A stretch of 64,000 nucleotides of DNA, from contig NZ_NFLL01000003.1 of NCBI RefSeq assembly GCF_002160895.1, forward strand, positions 140,928 to 204,927. The letters run 5' to 3'. A program made the position numbers and the translations under genes. This stretch comes from Faecalibacterium sp. An122 (GTDB lineage: Bacteria; Bacillota; Clostridia; Oscillospirales; Ruminococcaceae). Under the pieces are notes generated by a model. It did not search any database and had not been told where the DNA came from. It saw only the letters and a list, made by a program, of their open reading frames with translations. Every line of letters begins with the position of its first letter. The first letter of the stretch is position 1. This document shows, piece by piece, positions 61,669 to 64,000 of the stretch.

Positions 61669-63255
61669 ATGAAATTAACCGATATTGAGCACGGCCCCGT
61701 AAGCTCCGCCTGGGCGGAGAAGGGCTATCAGCTGCCCAAGTTTGACCGCGAGGCCGTCAAGGCCAAGACCGCTGCCGAGCCCACCTGGGTTCACTTCGGC
61801 GCAGGCAACATCTTCCGGGCCTTCCCCGCTGCCATCCTGCAGCAGGTGCTGGACTCCGGCAAGTATGACCGCGGCGTCATCGTGGCCGAGAGCTTCGACT
61901 ATGAGATCATCGATAAGGCCTACCGCCCCTACGACAACCTGAGCCTGCTGGTCTGCCTGCAGTCCACCGGCACCATCGAGAAGAAGGTCGTGGGCGCTGT
62001 CACCGAGAGCCTGAAGGCCGATCCTCAGTTCACCGAGGACTGGGCCCGTCTGGTGGAGATCTTCACCGCACCCAGCCTGCAGATGGTGTCCTTCACCATC
62101 ACCGAGAAGGGCTACGGCTTCTCGCCCGCCGACCTGGAGAAGGGCATGAACGCACAGTTCGCCATGGGCAAGGTCACCGCTCTGCTGTATGAGCGCTACA
62201 AGGCCGGCGCCCTGCCTGTCACCCTCCAGAGCATGGACAACTGCTCGCACAACGGCGACAAGGTCAAGGCCGGCGTCATGGCTTACGCTGAGAAGTGGGC
62301 CGAGATGGGCCTGGTTCCCGCCGGCTTCGTGGAGTACGTCAAGGATGAGAGCAAGGTCTCCTATCCCTGGAGCATGATCGACAAGATCACCCCGCGTCCC
62401 GACGCCAAGGTCCAGAAGATGCTGGAAGACGACGGCTTCGAGGACAACTACACCATCGTCACCGAGCGCCACACCTTCACCGCTCCCTTTGTCAACGCAG
62501 AGGAGACCGAGTACCTGGTCATCGAGGACAAGTACACCAACGGCCGTCCCCCGCTGGAGCTGGGCGGCGTCATGTACGCTGACCGCGAGACCGTGGACAA
62601 GGTCGAGAAGATGAAGGTCTGCACCTGCCTGAACCCGCTGCACACCGCCATGTCCATCTATGGCTGCCTGCTGGGCTACACCCTCATCAGCGCCGAGATG
62701 GCCGACGAGGATATCCGCGGCCTCATCACCAAGATGGGCTACATCGAGGCTATGCCGGTGGTTGTGGACCCGGGTGTCCTGAAGCCCACCGACTTCATCG
62801 ACGCAGTTCTGAACCGCCGTCTGCCCAACCCCTTCATGCCCGACGCACCCCAGCGCATCGCCACCGATACCTCCCAGAAGCTGTCCATCCGCTTCGGTGA
62901 GACCATCAAGGCCTATCAGGCCCGCGGCCTCGATATGAACAACCTGGTCCTGGTTCCGCTGGTTCTGGCTGGCTATGCCCGCTATATCCGCGGCATCGAC
63001 GACGAGGGCAAGGCCTTTGAGCCGTCTCCCGATCCGCTGCTGGCTGAGCTGAGCGCCATCGTGGCCGGCCTGGAGGTCAAGGAAGGTCCCCAGGACTTCA
63101 GCTGCCTGAAGGCTCTCTACAGCCGCAAGGACGTCTTTGGCGTCGACCTGTACGAGGCCGGCCTGGGCGAGAAGATCGAGGGCATGGTGGCCGAGCTGTA
63201 CGCTGGCCCCGGCGCTGTCCGCAAGACCCTGCACAAGTACGTTTCGGCCCGCTGA
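61669..63255 (+). CDS. uxuB: Fructuronate reductase (mannonate oxidoreductase) UxuB
   Basis: 528 residues, mannitol dehydrogenase superfamily. NAD-binding N-terminus WVHFGAGNIFRAFPAAIL, DNCSHNGDKVKAGVMAYA, and C-terminal MKVCTCLNPLHTAMSIYGCLLG with the conserved K, N and H. Reduces fructuronate to mannonate. Longer than E. coli UxuB (486). AAGGGAG precedes ATG. Only 39 nt after uxuA, same operon. Confidence 0.94.
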   Translation: MKLTDIEHGPVSSAWAEKGYQLPKFDREAVKAKTAAEPTWVHFGAGNIFRAFPAAILQQVLDSGKYDRGVIVAESFDYEIIDKAYRPYDNLSLLVCLQSTGTIEKKVVGAVTESLKADPQFTEDWARLVEIFTAPSLQMVSFTITEKGYGFSPADLEKGMNAQFAMGKVTALLYERYKAGALPVTLQSMDNCSHNGDKVKAGVMAYAEKWAEMGLVPAGFVEYVKDESKVSYPWSMIDKITPRPDAKVQKMLEDDGFEDNYTIVTERHTFTAPFVNAEETEYLVIEDKYTNGRPPLELGGVMYADRETVDKVEKMKVCTCLNPLHTAMSIYGCLLGYTLISAEMADEDIRGLITKMGYIEAMPVVVDPGVLKPTDFIDAVLNRRLPNPFMPDAPQRIATDTSQKLSIRFGETIKAYQARGLDMNNLVLVPLVLAGYARYIRGIDDEGKAFEPSPDPLLAELSAIVAGLEVKEGPQDFSCLKALYSRKDVFGVDLYEAGLGEKIEGMVAELYAGPGAVRKTLHKYVSAR

Positions 63256-63338
63256 TTCGTACCCGCTTTCAAAATACCGCACCCGGCGGCCCGGTCTGAG
63301 ATAGACGGGCCCTGACCCCGGGCAAGCTGGCTATTTCC

Positions 63339-63379
63339 GCCCCGCGCTGCGTTTGCTTTGCCGCAGTGCGGGGCTTTTT
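63339..63379 (+). terminator. Terminator of uxuAB
   Basis: GCCCCGCGCTGCG pairs with CGCAGTGCGGGGC (one G-T pair) and is followed by TTTTT. Confidence 0.92.
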
Positions 63380-63440
63380 GTACCTTCTTGTCTTTTTTAT
63401 AGGATTTTATGTACTTGGGATACAACATGGCCTCCGCGCC

Positions 63441-63469
63441 TTGACATCCCACCAAGTGGGCGGTATCAT
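63441..63469 (+). promoter_or_regulatory. Promoter of the second SDR gene with inverted repeat in the spacer
   Basis: Perfect TTGACA (63441-63446), 17-nt spacer, TATCAT (63464-63469). The spacer contains CCCAC-CAA-GTGGG, a possible operator. A hairpin ACGGTGCAGG/CCTGCACCGT (63507-63531) sits just before the RBS. Confidence 0.82.
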
Positions 63470-63548
63470 AAAGAAAAGGGCGGCGCACCCAGCACCGCCT
63501 ACACAGACGGTGCAGGCGGCTCCTGCACCGTGACAGGAGGTTATAAAA

Positions 63549-64000
63549 ATGTCTGTCTGTACTGCAAAATCCTTTGACCTGACCGGCAAAGTGGCGCTGA
63601 TCACCGGCGCATCCTACGGCATCGGTTTCGCCATCGCTACCGCCATGGCCAACTGCGGCGCCACCATCGTGTTCAACGACATCAAGCAGGAGCTGGTGGA
63701 CAAGGGCCTGGCTTCCTATAAGGAGGCCGGCATCAATGCTCACGGCTACGTCTGCGATGTCACCAACGAGAACGCCGTCAACGAGATGGTGAAGAAGATC
63801 ACCGAGGAAGTGGGCCACATCAACATTCTGGTGAACAACGCCGGCATCATCAAGCGCATTCCCATGTGCGACATGACCGCTGAGCAGTTCCGCCAGGTCA
63901 TCGACGTGGACCTGAACGCTCCCTTCATCGTGTCCAAGGCTGTGATCCCCGACATGATCGCTCAGGGCGGCGGCAAGATCATCAACATCTGCTCCATGAT
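63549..64000 (+). CDS. SDR oxidoreductase, gluconate 5-dehydrogenase/KduD-like, partial
   Basis: First 150 residues, cut by the window end. NAD(P) motif GASYGIG, NNAG near residue 97, and the start of the catalytic Ser region (INICSM). About half its residues match the KduD-like protein at 52633 (VALITG, DLTGKVALITGA versus DLSGKVALITGG, EAGI-AHGYV-DVT). It is a paralogue probably serving a different branch of uronate or gluconate metabolism. AGGAGG precedes ATG. Confidence 0.88.
   Translation, partial: MSVCTAKSFDLTGKVALITGASYGIGFAIATAMANCGATIVFNDIKQELVDKGLASYKEAGINAHGYVCDVTNENAVNEMVKKITEEVGHINILVNNAGIIKRIPMCDMTAEQFRQVIDVDLNAPFIVSKAVIPDMIAQGGGKIINICSM

Overview
The window is high-GC (codons mostly ending in G or C), with many TTG/GTG starts, short intergenic gaps, consensus sigma-A promoters and AGGAGG-type ribosome binding sites. 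It looks like a chromosomal segment of a gut Oscillospiraceae/Ruminococcaceae bacterium (Faecalibacterium/Gemmiger/Subdoligranulum-like; this assignment is inference). I see no phage genes, transposases, CRISPR array or rRNA. Almost every base can be assigned to a gene or a recognisable control element, except for three gene-free islands.

Layout. (1) 1-13700, minus strand: a pterin-metal module. A tungsten/molybdenum cofactor operon reads moeA > mobB > a second MoeA-like protein with a C-terminal cysteine tail > moaC > moaA > a MOSC-MogA fusion > modA > modB > modC. Upstream lies an operon for an aldehyde:ferredoxin oxidoreductase-family enzyme with its Tat-exported 4x[4Fe-4S] ferredoxin, a membrane FMN-binding protein with an unusual repeat insert, and a YdhW-like protein. 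fdhD and a DUF1653 gene precede it. (2) 13800-25100: tRNA-Leu(CAG), a DUF3592 protein, a truncated trigger-factor-like protein, DUF308 and FtsH, a heterodimeric ABC exporter with one degenerate ATP site, an SseB/Sel1 protein and a stand-alone DnaK. (3) 25200-36400: a polar amino acid ABC importer, then a seven-gene methionine operon (metQ-metN-metI-metY-metA-P1 peptidase-nitroreductase) behind a Met-specific T-box, and a divergent two-gene ThrE-type exporter. (4) 36700-45100: a strongly expressed lipoprotein of unknown function, a candidate small RNA, a flavin reductase with a glycosyltransferase, a Crp/Fnr regulator divergent from a NitT/TauT-type ABC importer, HemW and a Bax-inhibitor-1 protein. 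(5) 45800-64000: a hexuronate/pectin catabolic region. uxaC, uxaB and uxaA handle galacturonate. uxuA and uxuB handle glucuronate. kduI and kduD handle unsaturated uronates. kdgK and a KDPG aldolase fused to a VOC domain convert 2-keto-3-deoxygluconate to pyruvate and glyceraldehyde-3-phosphate. A GntR/FCD regulator and TTGTATACAA operators sit among them.

Most striking observations. Two of the four ABC substrate-binding lipoproteins (MetQ and the polar amino acid binder) are circularly permuted. In both, the second lobe precedes the first, the cut falls at the same inter-lobe hinge, and a Tat-type lipoprotein signal is attached directly to what is normally the middle of the protein. The other two binders (ModA and the NitT-type protein) keep the usual order. 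Secondly, the three gene-free islands (37435-38100, 45052-45863, 51738-52632) are built from a family of mosaic, strongly structured repeats that start at gene stop codons, end in a GGTACGATGCA core and show compensatory base changes between copies.
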